Positions 7,465 through 16,159 of a DNA stretch of 64,000 bases are shown here, piece by piece. The notes below the pieces were generated by a model. It was not told the origin of the DNA, did no database searches, and was given only the letters and a program-made list of their open reading frames with translations. The stretch covers positions 62,001 to 126,000 of the forward strand of contig NZ_BKCF01000001.1 of assembly GCF_009014635.1 (NCBI RefSeq), written 5' to 3'. This DNA comes from Patiriisocius marinistellae. Lineage in GTDB: Bacteria > Bacteroidota > Bacteroidia > Flavobacteriales > Flavobacteriaceae. Positions within the stretch are counted from its first letter, which is position 1. The number at the start of each line of letters is the position of its first letter. The translations under genes and the position numbers were made by a program.

Positions 7465-8643
7465 ATGAAACCAGATTTATTCGAATCTCCAGATTATTAC
7501 AATATAGACGATTTATTAACTGATGAGCACAAGTTAATTCGTGATGCTGCTCGGGAATGGGTAAAGCGCGATGTTTCTCCTATTATTGAAGAAGCTGCTC
7601 AGGATGCAAAGTTTCCTAAATCTATCATTCCAGGACTAGCGTCTATTGGTGCTTTTGGCCCTTATATTCCTGAGGAATATGGTGGTGCTGGATTAGACCA
7701 AATTAGTTATGGTCTTATCATGCAAGAAATTGAACGTGGTGATAGTGGCGTTCGTTCTACAGCATCTGTGCAATCATCATTAGTAATGTATCCTATATGG
7801 AAATACGGAAATGAAGCACAACGAAAAAAATATTTACCAAAATTAGCCTCTGGAGAATGGATGGGTTCTTTTGGACTAACGGAACCAGACCACGGAAGTA
7901 ACCCAAGTGGAATGGTAACAAACTTTAAAGACAAAGGAGACCATTATTTATTGAATGGAGCAAAACTTTGGATATCAAATTCACCATTTTGTGACGTAGC
8001 CGTTGTTTGGGCTAAAAACGAAGAAGGTCGTATCCATGGCCTCGTTGTTGAGCGTGGAATGGAAGGATTTTCTACACCAGAAACTCACAACAAATGGTCA
8101 TTAAGAGCAAGTGCTACTGGAGAGTTAATATTTCAGGATGTAAAAGTTCCTAAAGAAAATTTATTACCTAACAAATCTGGACTTGGAGCACCTCTTGGTT
8201 GTTTAGACTCGGCTCGTTATGGTATTGCTTGGGGAGTAATTGGTGCTGCGATGGATTGTTATGACACTGCATTGCGTTATTCAAAAGAGCGTATACAGTT
8301 TGGGAAACCTATAGGTGGATTCCAATTACAGCAAAAGAAACTTGCTGAGATGATTACCGAAATCACTAAAGCTCAATTACTTTGCTTACGTTTAGGTCAA
8401 TTGAAAAATGAAAACAGAGCAACTTCTGCACAAATTTCAATGGCAAAAAGAAATAATGTAGATATGGCATTGAAAATTGCAAGAGACGCAAGACAAATGC
8501 TTGGTGGAATGGGAATTACGGGAGAATACCCAATTATGCGACACATGATGAACCTTGAGAGTGTAGTAACATACGAAGGAACACATGACATTCACTTATT
8601 AATCACAGGCCTTGATATAACAGGGTTAAACGCTTTTAAATAA
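7465..8643 (+). CDS. gcdH: Glutaryl-CoA dehydrogenase-like acyl-CoA dehydrogenase
   Basis: FAD flavoprotein of 392 residues that oxidises and decarboxylates glutaryl-CoA to crotonyl-CoA in lysine/tryptophan breakdown. The catalytic base E371 lies in TYEGTHDIH. GVRSTASVQSSLVMYPI (about residues 91-107) contains the Arg typical of the glutaryl-CoA subgroup. FGLTEPDHGSNP and LWISNSPFCD are the FAD- and substrate-binding stretches. Followed by a strong terminator, so monocistronic. A saccharopine dehydrogenase at 33178 could feed the same pathway, but is distant. Subfamily is likely; general class is certain. Confidence 0.9.
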   Translation: MKPDLFESPDYYNIDDLLTDEHKLIRDAAREWVKRDVSPIIEEAAQDAKFPKSIIPGLASIGAFGPYIPEEYGGAGLDQISYGLIMQEIERGDSGVRSTASVQSSLVMYPIWKYGNEAQRKKYLPKLASGEWMGSFGLTEPDHGSNPSGMVTNFKDKGDHYLLNGAKLWISNSPFCDVAVVWAKNEEGRIHGLVVERGMEGFSTPETHNKWSLRASATGELIFQDVKVPKENLLPNKSGLGAPLGCLDSARYGIAWGVIGAAMDCYDTALRYSKERIQFGKPIGGFQLQQKKLAEMITEITKAQLLCLRLGQLKNENRATSAQISMAKRNNVDMALKIARDARQMLGGMGITGEYPIMRHMMNLESVVTYEGTHDIHLLITGLDITGLNAFK

Positions 8644-8667
8644 AAAGTACATTTAAATATTTTAACC

Positions 8668-8704
8668 AAAGGCGTTACTATTCCAAGTAACGCCTTTATT
8701 TTGT
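8668..8704 (+). terminator. Terminator of the glutaryl-CoA dehydrogenase gene
   Basis: A perfect 12-bp stem AAAGGCGTTACT / AGTAACGCCTTT with a 6-base loop is followed by ATTTTGT. Confidence 0.85.
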
Positions 8705-8712
8705 AATAAAAT

Positions 8713-9498
8713 ATGATTTCAGATATAATTTCCGCTATTAAAGCACATCAAAATAAATTACTCAATCACCCTTTATATACGTTAATAAACACGCCCAAAG
8801 ACTTGCAAATTTTCATGGAACATCATGTATTTGCTGTTTGGGATTTCATGTCTTTATTAAAAGCACTTCAAAGTAATCTCACATGTACCTCTATTCCTTG
8901 GGTTCCTGTTGGAAATCCAAATACACGTTATTTAATAAACGAAATTGTCCTTGCTGAGGAAACTGACCTTAATCAATTAGGGGAACGTCAAAGTCATTTT
9001 GAAATGTACCTTGATGCTATGAAAAAAGCAGGTGCAAAAACATCTAATGTTAACGAGTTAATGGATAGTATTACTTTGGGAACTGAAGTTTTTGAGGCAA
9101 TTGAAAATTTGGAGGTACAACAATCAATTAAAGATTTCCTAAGATTTACATTTAGCACTATTAAAGAGGGAAAACCACATTCAATAGCAGCTGCTTTTAC
9201 CTTTGGCCGAGAGGATTTAATTCCTCAATTATTTACATCCATTATTAATGAAATTCAACAGCACTTTCCAGAAAAGGATTTAATTGATTTTAAATATTAT
9301 TTTGATCGTCATATTGAACTTGATGGTGACGAACATGGCCCTATGGCTCTAAAAATGATCGATGAGTTATGTGGAAAAGATGAAATAAAATGGAAAGAGG
9401 TGGAGGAAATTTCAATAGCAGCACTAAACGCACGAATATTACTTTGGGATGGTATTGAAGCAGCTATCAAAGAACAAACTACAACTATTATCGATTAA
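8713..9498 (+). CDS. DUF3050 protein (heme-oxygenase-like fold)
   Basis: A 261-residue all-helical protein matching DUF3050: IFMEHHVFAVWDFMSLLKAL near residue 40, CTSIPWVP, and DEHGPMALKM near residue 210. The conserved His/Glu residues suggest a metal or cofactor site in a heme-oxygenase-like bundle, but no activity is known. It starts 9 bases after the preceding terminator and ends with its own terminator. Confidence 0.85.
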   Translation: MISDIISAIKAHQNKLLNHPLYTLINTPKDLQIFMEHHVFAVWDFMSLLKALQSNLTCTSIPWVPVGNPNTRYLINEIVLAEETDLNQLGERQSHFEMYLDAMKKAGAKTSNVNELMDSITLGTEVFEAIENLEVQQSIKDFLRFTFSTIKEGKPHSIAAAFTFGREDLIPQLFTSIINEIQQHFPEKDLIDFKYYFDRHIELDGDEHGPMALKMIDELCGKDEIKWKEVEEISIAALNARILLWDGIEAAIKEQTTTIID

Positions 9499-9557
9499 TA
9501 AATTTATAATAGGATTTTTTTATTTATTAGAAAATAGATGCTACATATAGTATTCTT

Positions 9558-9586
9558 AGCCTTGCTTTTAGTAAGGCTTTTTTTTC
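9558..9586 (+). terminator. Terminator of the DUF3050 gene
   Basis: AGCCTT / AAGGCT stem followed by a run of eight or more T. Confidence 0.8.
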
Positions 9587-9611
9587 TTCTGAAATTTTAA
9601 AAATCAAATAG

Positions 9612-9619
9612 TATCTTTA
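9612..9619 (+). promoter_or_regulatory. Putative -7 box of the metallophosphoesterase gene
   Basis: TATCTTTA, 14 bases before the start codon, implies a short leader. Confidence 0.4.
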
Positions 9620-9633
9620 AGCAAAGAAAAATC

Positions 9634-10530
9634 ATGTCCTCTCAAACTAGAATTAGTAATGCTTATAAAACCGCTCATAGAGTAGTTTTTAATGATGATT
9701 CTAAATTTGTTATTTTTAGTGACGTGCATCGTGGAGACAATAGTTTTGCTGATGATTTTGCTAACAATCGAAACATCTATTACCACGCATTAAAACACTA
9801 CTATACAGAGGGCTTCACGTATTGCGAAGTGGGTGATGGCGATGAGCTTTGGGAAAATATAGAGTTTAAATCTATCCTCGAAGCGCATAAAAATGTGTTT
9901 AATCTCATGAAACTTTTTTATGCCGAAGGTAGACTTCACAGACTCCTTGGCAACCATGATATGGTTTATAGAAATCAAAGCTATGTTGAGAAAAATCTCT
10001 TTAGTTATTTTGACAAAGTCGACAATGAAGACAAACCTCTTTTCCCTGGCATTACTTTTACCGAAGGACTTATACTTGAACATGAAACATCAAAACAAGA
10101 AATTTTTATGCTTCATGGCCATCAAGCAGACTGGATGAATTACCGGGGATGGAAATTCAACAGATTTATGGTAAGGGCACTATGGCGGCAATTACAAATC
10201 TTTGGAATTGGAGACCCTACAAGTCCTGCGAAAAACTATAAAGAACTAATAAAAGTAGAACGACGTACTAAAAAATGGATTACAGACAATAAGAATATTT
10301 TCACTATTACAGGGCATACACACAGACCAAGATTTCCAGAACCTGGAGACATTGCTTTTTTTAATGATGGAAGCTGTGTTCACCCCAGAAGCATTACGGG
10401 TCTTGAAATTGAAAACGGTACAATCTCATTAATAAAATGGCAAATTTCTACCTTCGAAGATGGTTCATTAAGAGTTATAAGGGTATTATTAGAAGGACCT
10501 CAAAAAATAATCGACTATAAAACTGAATAA
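9634..10530 (+). CDS. Calcineurin-like metallophosphoesterase
   Basis: A 298-residue two-metal phosphoesterase. Ligand motifs appear in order: FSDVHRGD (D30, H32), VGDGDELWEN (about residues 66-75), LGNHD (about 107), HGHQ (about 166) and TGHTHRP (about 229). No signal peptide, so cytosolic. The substrate cannot be told from sequence; the family includes UDP-diacylglucosamine hydrolases and protein phosphatases, and this one matches neither exactly. The next gene starts 22 bases later on the same strand. Confidence 0.88.
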   Translation: MSSQTRISNAYKTAHRVVFNDDSKFVIFSDVHRGDNSFADDFANNRNIYYHALKHYYTEGFTYCEVGDGDELWENIEFKSILEAHKNVFNLMKLFYAEGRLHRLLGNHDMVYRNQSYVEKNLFSYFDKVDNEDKPLFPGITFTEGLILEHETSKQEIFMLHGHQADWMNYRGWKFNRFMVRALWRQLQIFGIGDPTSPAKNYKELIKVERRTKKWITDNKNIFTITGHTHRPRFPEPGDIAFFNDGSCVHPRSITGLEIENGTISLIKWQISTFEDGSLRVIRVLLEGPQKIIDYKTE

Positions 10531-10552
10531 ATTAGTCTAACGTATATTTAGT

Positions 10553-11245
10553 ATGCAGATAATAAAAAGTTTAACAATCCTCGTACTGTCTATTTTTTTA
10601 ATTACGGGATGCAGCTCGATAAAATTTAAAAATAAAGACCTCAACGACAAGTCTCAAAATTTTAAATATTTAGCGTTGGGAGACAGTTACACAAAGGGAG
10701 AAAGCGTATGCAGTACCTGTGGCTTTCCCATTATAATTACTAAAGCTATTGAATTAAAATTACAACAACCAGTTTCGTTAAAACAAATTGCACAAACTGG
10801 TTGGACAACTACACAACTACTTGATGCGATAAGCAAAGAAGAAATAAAACAGGACTATAACCTTGTAACTTTATTAATAGGAGTTAATAATCAATTTCAA
10901 GGTAAACCATTTTCTTTATTTGAAACCGAATTTCTATCGCTTATTAACAGTGCTATTAAATATGCGAATGGAGATGCTTCTAAAGTTATTATTTTATCAA
11001 TCCCTGATTATGGACATACACCTTATGGTAGTGGTAAAATGAAAGAAATTTCAAAAGAGATAGACATCTATAACAACTACATTAAAACAGCCGCAGCATC
11101 TAAAAATATTGAATACATAAATATCACAGACATCACGCGTAAGGGATTATTAAATCCTGAGTTAGTTGCAAGTGACGGTTTACACCCATCTAAAGAAGTG
11201 TATAAATTAGTTGCCAAAAAATTATTAAAACAACTTAAATATTAA
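10553..11245 (+). CDS. SGNH/GDSL-type esterase lipoprotein
   Basis: A 230-residue protein with lipobox ITGC (Cys20). Block I is ALGDSYTKGE (nucleophile Ser45), GVNNQ is the SGNH block III (about residue 109), and DGLHPS carries the catalytic Asp/His near residue 214. It therefore acts as a lipase/esterase anchored to the cell envelope; substrate unknown. Its stop codon lies 3 bases from that of the convergent ferredoxin gene. Confidence 0.88.
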   Translation: MQIIKSLTILVLSIFLITGCSSIKFKNKDLNDKSQNFKYLALGDSYTKGESVCSTCGFPIIITKAIELKLQQPVSLKQIAQTGWTTTQLLDAISKEEIKQDYNLVTLLIGVNNQFQGKPFSLFETEFLSLINSAIKYANGDASKVIILSIPDYGHTPYGSGKMKEISKEIDIYNNYIKTAAASKNIEYINITDITRKGLLNPELVASDGLHPSKEVYKLVAKKLLKQLKY

Positions 11246-11248
11246 CAG

Positions 11249-11578
11249 CTATTCCTCTGGAGCCAGTGTAATTTTTAATCCATCCAAATTGTCTTTGACA
11301 AAAACCTGGCAACCTAATCTACTATTGTCTTTTACGTGAAAAGCTTCAGCGAGCATCGCATCTTCATCGTATGACATTTCAGGCAACTCATGCTTACTTT
11401 CAATATAGCATTGACAAGAAGCGCACATAGCCATTCCACCACAAATACCTATGGTGCCCTCAGGAGCTAATTCAAAAGAACGAATTACTTCCATAAGATT
11501 CATATTCATATCTGTAGGAGCATCCACGTTATGAGTTACCCCTTCCCTATCTGTAATATGAAGTTTAATATCCTGCAT
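11249..11578 (-). CDS. 2Fe-2S ferredoxin (adrenodoxin type)
   Basis: A 109-residue ferredoxin with cluster ligands C46, C52, C55 and C90 (CGGMAMCASC, then LGCQV), the C-x5-C-x2-C..C spacing of the adrenodoxin/Isc type. It is the last gene of the operon running from 14094. Its ATG shares one base with the stop of the reductase gene (TAATG), so translation is probably coupled and the reductase is its likely electron donor. Confidence 0.92.
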   Translation of the reverse strand: MQDIKLHITDREGVTHNVDAPTDMNMNLMEVIRSFELAPEGTIGICGGMAMCASCQCYIESKHELPEMSYDEDAMLAEAFHVKDNSRLGCQVFVKDNLDGLKITLAPEE

Positions 11579-12636
11579 TATGTTATGGCTTTAACAACCG
11601 CTTTTGGTGCTTCTTTTTTAGTACCATCAAATCCTTCAACACCACCTACAGTCGTGTATTTCATTACATAACGCTTTTCAGGAAAAATACGTTGATAAGC
11701 GCTTTGACACATTAGGGTTGCTTCATGGAATCCACAAAGAATAAGTTTTAATTTTCCTGGATATGTATTTACATCGCCAATGGCATAAATACCAGGAATA
11801 TTTGTTTGATAATCCAAACTATTATTTACAACAATAGCGTTTTTTTCAATTTCTAATCCCCAATCTGCAATGGGTCCTAATTTAGGTGCTAATCCAAATA
11901 ATGGAATAAAATGATCGCATGCTTTATTAAAAACCTCAGCTCCTCTTTTAATACTTACTCCTTTGACATTTCCCTCTCCAATAACATCAACTACATCAGC
12001 TGGTGTAATCAATTCAATCTTTCCTTCATTTTTTAATTCTTGAACTTTTTCTACAGAGTCAAGCGCTCCTCTAAATTCATTACGTCTGTGGACTAAAGTT
12101 ACACTTTTTGCAACATCAGTTAAAAAAATACTCCAGTCTAAGGCAGAATCTCCACCTCCAGCAATTATTACGTCTTTATCACGGTATAATTCTGGATCGC
12201 GTATAATATATTCTACACCATTGTCTTCATAATTTGCAATCCCAGTAATAGGAGGTTTCCTTGGTTCAAAACTTCCTAATCCGCCTGCAATAGCCACTAC
12301 TGGAGCATGATGCTTTGTACCTTTATTTGTCGTTACAATAAAAGTATCGTCTTCTAGTTTTTCAATTGTTTGCGCCCGTTCTCCTAATGTAAAACCAGGT
12401 TGAAAAGGCTCTATTTGTTTCATTAAATTGCTGACTAAGTCACCCGCTAGTACTTCTGGAAATGCTGGAATGTCATAAATGGGTTTCTTTGGGTAAATCT
12501 CACTACACTGTCCGCCGGGTTGCGGTAATGCGTCAATTAAATGGCATTTCAATTTTAAGAGTCCTGCTTCAAAAACGGTAAATAAACCTGTAGGACCTGC
12601 TCCTATAATAAGTATATCTGTCTTAATCATATTCAT
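11578..12636 (-). CDS. NAD(P)/FAD oxidoreductase, type-2 ferredoxin-NADP reductase-like
   Basis: A 352-residue flavoprotein of the thioredoxin-reductase-like ferredoxin-NADP+ reductase group. The FAD loop IIGAGPTGLF is at residues 10-19, the NAD(P) loop IIAGGGDSALDW near 156, and GIYAIGDVNTYPGK near 289. The CxxC of thioredoxin reductases is absent, consistent with a ferredoxin reductase. Start ATG 12636 or 12630. It overlaps the ferredoxin start by one base. Inferred role: supply electrons through that ferredoxin, possibly for Fe-S assembly, given the Mrp and NifU genes upstream. Confidence 0.9.
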   Translation of the reverse strand: MNMIKTDILIIGAGPTGLFTVFEAGLLKLKCHLIDALPQPGGQCSEIYPKKPIYDIPAFPEVLAGDLVSNLMKQIEPFQPGFTLGERAQTIEKLEDDTFIVTTNKGTKHHAPVVAIAGGLGSFEPRKPPITGIANYEDNGVEYIIRDPELYRDKDVIIAGGGDSALDWSIFLTDVAKSVTLVHRRNEFRGALDSVEKVQELKNEGKIELITPADVVDVIGEGNVKGVSIKRGAEVFNKACDHFIPLFGLAPKLGPIADWGLEIEKNAIVVNNSLDYQTNIPGIYAIGDVNTYPGKLKLILCGFHEATLMCQSAYQRIFPEKRYVMKYTTVGGVEGFDGTKKEAPKAVVKAIT

Positions 12637-12710
12637 TACCCATGAAAAGGGTATCTTTTTTATTACACCGCTGCTAGCTGTGCAACTTTTACTTTAAAAA
12701 TTTAATCTTG

Positions 12711-12953
12711 TTACGCTTCAACGTTAATAACACGCTCAATTTGTGGCGCGTGTTTTTTAATTGTCATTTCTACGCCACTTTTTAAAGTCATTTGATTTAC
12801 ACTACAACCCACACAAGCACCCTGTAGTTGAACGCGTACGATTGTTCCCTCATCAACTCCCAATAATGAAATATCACCCCCATCACTTTGAAGGAAAGGG
12901 CGAATCTCATCTAGAGCAATTTCAATTTTTGATATTAATTCTTCTTGACTCAT
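12711..12953 (-). CDS. NifU-like Fe-S scaffold protein (NifU C-terminal domain only)
   Basis: An 80-residue protein consisting only of the NifU C-terminal domain, with the cluster-binding C47-x-x-C50 in GACVGCSVNQMTL. It serves as a scaffold or carrier for Fe-S clusters. It lies 4 bases after mrp, so the two are co-transcribed. Confidence 0.93.
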   Translation of the reverse strand: MSQEELISKIEIALDEIRPFLQSDGGDISLLGVDEGTIVRVQLQGACVGCSVNQMTLKSGVEMTIKKHAPQIERVINVEA

Positions 12954-12957
12954 CGTA

Positions 12958-14094
12958 TTATTTTACAGCGCTACAACCCGCCATTGTTGTTATTTTTATA
13001 GCTTCAGTAGGTGGTAAAGATTCGTTTCTACGTACTGTTTCACTCACTACATTTTTAGTGATTTCTATAAAAGCATCTTCTATAATAGTCCCAGTTTGTA
13101 AAGCTGCTGGATGACCTGCATCACCAGCTTCACGAATACTTTGAACTAAAGGAAGCCCTCCTAAGAAAGGCACATTCAAATCTTCTGCAAGGTTTTTAGC
13201 TCCTTCTTTTCCGAAGATATAATATTTATTTTCAGGAAGTTCCGCTGGTGTAAAGTAACTCATGTTTTCTATCACTCCAAGCACTGGTACATCAATACTT
13301 TCTTGTTGAAACATAGCAACACCTTTTTTAGCATCTGCAAGTGCTACTGTTTGAGGTGTACTCACAATTACAGCACCCGTAATAGGTAACGATTGCATAA
13401 TACTTAAATGAATATCACCCGTTCCTGGAGGCAAATCAAGCAACATAAAATCTAGTTCTCCCCAATCTGCATCAAAAATCAACTGGTTTAACGCCTTGGC
13501 TGCCATTGGACCTCTCCAGATTACAGCTTGATCTGGTTTAGTAAAAAACCCAATAGACAATACTTTTACACCATAATTTTCAACAGGTTTCATTTTACTT
13601 TTGCCATCCACAGTAACCGAAAGTGGTCGCTCCATTGCTACATCAAACATAATAGGAATAGATGGCCCGTAAATATCTGCATCAAGAATCCCTACTTTAA
13701 ATCCCATTTTTGACAATGTAATTGCCAAGTTTGCCGTTACTGTAGATTTTCCAACACCACCTTTACCAGATGCTACAGCGACAATATTTTGAATTCCTGG
13801 GATTGCCTTCCCTTTAATTAAATTGGGGTTTGCAGGTTTCTCTGATGCTTCAACTTTAATATTTACTTGTACTTTAGCATCAGCATTTACATGTTGATGT
13901 ATTGCTTTTATTACATCTGTCTCAGCACGTTTTTTTATGTGCATTGCAGGTGTAGCCATTGTCAAATCTACCACAACTTCATCTGCAAACGTCATCACAT
14001 TTTTTACTGCACCACTCTCCACCATGTTCTTTCCTTCACCCGCAACACTAATAGTTTCAAGGGCTTTTAGTATATCTTCTTTAATTAATTTCAT
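12958..14094 (-). CDS. mrp: Mrp/NBP35-type P-loop ATPase, Fe-S carrier
   Basis: A 378-residue protein: an N-terminal MIP18/DUF59 domain (about residues 1-95), then a MinD-like ATPase with SGKGGVGKS (about 109-117) and DLPPGTGD. Mrp proteins carry Fe-S clusters on a dimer-bridging CxxC after ENMS. Here that segment reads ENMSYFTPAELPENKYY with no cysteine; the only late cysteine is in AGCSAVK at the C terminus. Bacteroidetes versions often look this way, so it may be a lineage trait. First gene of the Fe-S/ferredoxin operon. Confidence 0.93.
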   Translation of the reverse strand: MKLIKEDILKALETISVAGEGKNMVESGAVKNVMTFADEVVVDLTMATPAMHIKKRAETDVIKAIHQHVNADAKVQVNIKVEASEKPANPNLIKGKAIPGIQNIVAVASGKGGVGKSTVTANLAITLSKMGFKVGILDADIYGPSIPIMFDVAMERPLSVTVDGKSKMKPVENYGVKVLSIGFFTKPDQAVIWRGPMAAKALNQLIFDADWGELDFMLLDLPPGTGDIHLSIMQSLPITGAVIVSTPQTVALADAKKGVAMFQQESIDVPVLGVIENMSYFTPAELPENKYYIFGKEGAKNLAEDLNVPFLGGLPLVQSIREAGDAGHPAALQTGTIIEDAFIEITKNVVSETVRRNESLPPTEAIKITTMAGCSAVK

Positions 14095-14131
14095 GAATTG
14101 AATTACATTGGATTTAGAATCATTCTAAACG

Positions 14132-14139
14132 CAAAGATA
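14132..14139 (-). promoter_or_regulatory. Promoter -7 box of the mrp operon
   Basis: TATCTTTG on the minus strand, 37 bases before the start codon. Confidence 0.6.
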
Positions 14140-14231
14140 CTGCTTAGACTTTGGATTTAAAAGGCTGAGTATCGAAATGATTTATAACATTATAACTGGG
14201 ATTCTAAAAATTTATTTTCAACCTAGTTATT

Positions 14232-14392
14232 CTTCGGAAATTCTAAGGCTGATCCTTATTCTATTGTTTGAAACAAATGTTTATAATCTATTTAGAAAAG
14301 AATATTATTAAGATAGGGATTACAAAAAACTAAAATTTAAACTGATATTTTTTATTGTCTAAATATTTAAATCAAAAGCCACATTTCCGAAG
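14232..14392. repeat. Intergenic inverted pair of CTTCGGAAAT
   Basis: The gene-free stretch 14095-14416 holds the mrp promoter plus CTTCGGAAAT at 14232-14241 and its complement at 14383-14392. The interior has a palindrome TTGTTTGAAACAA and weaker pairing. No open frame or known RNA recognised. Confidence 0.55.
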
Positions 14393-14416
14393 CTTTTAAA
14401 ATTTCAGAAATAAAAA

Positions 14417-14746
14417 CTAAAGAAGTTCTTTTGCTGGGTCCCAAAATAAAATTTCTAGGTTTTGAATTTTGTTATTGACAACCAAAATACCTTCAGATTC
14501 TAATAATTGTTGCATCAAATTTGTACCATCAAAATGATGTTTTCCAGTAAGTAACCCTTGTTTATTGACCACTCTATGTGCGGGAACGTTTTCATTTAAT
14601 TTACTCGCATTCATTGCCCAACCTACCATGCGAGCACTTCCTGCTGCACCTAAATATTTAGCTATTGCACCGTAGCTAGTTACTCTTCCATGGGGGATTT
14701 GCTGTGCTACTTTGTAGACCTTTTCAAAAAAACCATCGTTTGACAT
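14417..14746 (-). CDS. Alkyltransferase-like protein (MGMT fold without acceptor Cys)
   Basis: A 109-residue protein with the C-terminal domain of O6-alkylguanine-DNA alkyltransferases: helix-turn-helix with GRVTSYGAIAKYLG and Arg finger R39 (SARMVGWAM). The active-site PCHR is PAHR here (P55-A56-H57-R58), so it cannot accept alkyl groups. This defines alkyltransferase-like (ATL) proteins, which bind alkylated guanine and flag it for nucleotide excision repair. Most studied ATLs have Trp at that position; Ala is less usual. Its start overlaps the LysE stop by one base. Confidence 0.88.
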   Translation of the reverse strand: MSNDGFFEKVYKVAQQIPHGRVTSYGAIAKYLGAAGSARMVGWAMNASKLNENVPAHRVVNKQGLLTGKHHFDGTNLMQQLLESEGILVVNNKIQNLEILFWDPAKELL

Positions 14747-15381
14747 TATACGATAGAATTTAAAATTTTTACTGCAGTAACGATAGCTATAACAGCAGTT
14801 ATTGCGCCTATTACATAATTCATATTTATGGTATTCTTCTTCTGGATTTTTTTTGGTTTTAGTTTAAAAAACTGTATATAAATCATAAGCATTGCAAAGG
14901 TCCCTAGACCAGATGCTACTACCGCTATCCACAAATCTAATTGCTCAAAGCTAAACCAACCAAAAGCTGAAAATGTAATACTTATGTACACCCAATATGG
15001 TAAGGGCAGTAAATTAAGTGCCGCAATGAACATCCCTTTGAAAAACCTATTTGTTTTAGATTTCTTTATTTCGGCACGGGTTTCTCTTCTTGTATCTTTT
15101 GCAATAAAAAAGAAAAAAATAGTTAGACAGATAAAAATACCTAATGCAACTTTTTGTAATGCATCAATTATATCTGGGTTTTTATCTAAATAGCGAGCAA
15201 GAACAAGCGCTACAAAAGTTTGAATCATTACGGTAACGCAAACACCCACAGAAAATAAAGTTGCTACCTTGCGCCCCTCTTTCATGCTAATCTTTGCTGC
15301 AGACATATTAAGTAACCCTGGTGGTATCACTCCTATAAAGGAAGCTAAAAAACCAATAATAAAATTTGTAACTAGGGTCAT
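14746..15381 (-). CDS. LysE family amino-acid exporter
   Basis: A 211-residue inner-membrane protein with about six hydrophobic helices, beginning with FIIGFLASFIGVIPPGLLNM, the proline-rich first helix typical of LysE/RhtB exporters. A Lys/Arg-rich cytosolic loop (KDTRRETRAEIKKSK) lies mid-protein. Substrate unknown. Translationally coupled to the downstream ATL gene; 33 bases separate it from trmB on the same strand. Confidence 0.85.
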   Translation of the reverse strand: MTLVTNFIIGFLASFIGVIPPGLLNMSAAKISMKEGRKVATLFSVGVCVTVMIQTFVALVLARYLDKNPDIIDALQKVALGIFICLTIFFFFIAKDTRRETRAEIKKSKTNRFFKGMFIAALNLLPLPYWVYISITFSAFGWFSFEQLDLWIAVVASGLGTFAMLMIYIQFFKLKPKKIQKKNTINMNYVIGAITAVIAIVTAVKILNSIV

Positions 15382-15414
15382 AAAATAGCATTACATGGTG
15401 AAGATACTTAAATT

Positions 15415-16095
15415 TTAGGAACGAAACTTAAATCTAATATATGTGATTTTCTTTCCTACTTCTAAGTATTGACTTTCGTAATAGGTTTGAATTCCCGTGA
15501 CTTGAGCAGGTGCTTCATCTCCTATTCCATATACATCGTGGTGTGCAAATTCAATCTTTTCTTTTAAGCCATGTAACAAACCAAGTGTATAACCGTGCAT
15601 AAATTCGCTATCTGTTTTTAAATGCACGACACCGTCTTTTTTTAAAATTTTCTTATATTTTTTTAAAAAGTCTTCGTTTGTTAATCGATGCTTTGTTCGT
15701 TTAAACTTAATTTGAGGATCTGGAAAGGTTATCCAAATTTCATCAACTTCATTTTCTGCAAAAAGATTGTCAATAAGTTCAATCTGGGTTCTTAAAAAGC
15801 CCACATTAGTCATATTTTCTTCGAGTGCTGTTTTTGCGCCTCTCCAAAAGCGAGCTCCTTTTATATCAACTCCAAGAAAATTTTTGTCTGATGACTGCTT
15901 TGCAAGCCCCACGGAGTATTCTCCTTTACCACAACCCAATTCTAAAACAATGGGATTGTCATTTTTAAAGAAATTTTTATTCCAATTCCCTTTCAAATTT
16001 AGTCCGTCATTAACGGCTTCTTCTCTAGTAGGTTGAACCACATTTGAAAAATTATCGTTTTCTCTAAATCGCTTAAGTTTGTTTTTGCTACCCAA
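15415..16095 (-). CDS. trmB: tRNA (guanine46-N7)-methyltransferase
   Basis: A 226-residue SAM methyltransferase that makes m7G46 in tRNA. SAM loop LELGCGKGEYSVGLA (about residues 51-65) and the TrmB signature ITFPDPQIKFKRTKHRL (about 121-137), plus the C-terminal TYYESQYLEVGKKI. First gene of a probable trmB-lysE-ATL operon, divergent from the glycosyltransferase. Confidence 0.95.
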   Translation of the reverse strand: MGSKNKLKRFRENDNFSNVVQPTREEAVNDGLNLKGNWNKNFFKNDNPIVLELGCGKGEYSVGLAKQSSDKNFLGVDIKGARFWRGAKTALEENMTNVGFLRTQIELIDNLFAENEVDEIWITFPDPQIKFKRTKHRLTNEDFLKKYKKILKKDGVVHLKTDSEFMHGYTLGLLHGLKEKIEFAHHDVYGIGDEAPAQVTGIQTYYESQYLEVGKKITYIRFKFRS

Positions 16096-16147
16096 AATTT
16101 AATTTTTTGGTAAAATTAAGGAAATATAGCGCAGTTACAATTATTAG

Positions 16148-16155
16148 TACTTTTG
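16148..16155 (+). promoter_or_regulatory. Promoter -7 box very close to the glycosyltransferase start
   Basis: TACTTTTG ends 4 bases before ATG 16160 (a second ATG follows at 16163), which predicts an almost leaderless transcript. Confidence 0.5.
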
Positions 16156-16159
16156 ATTT

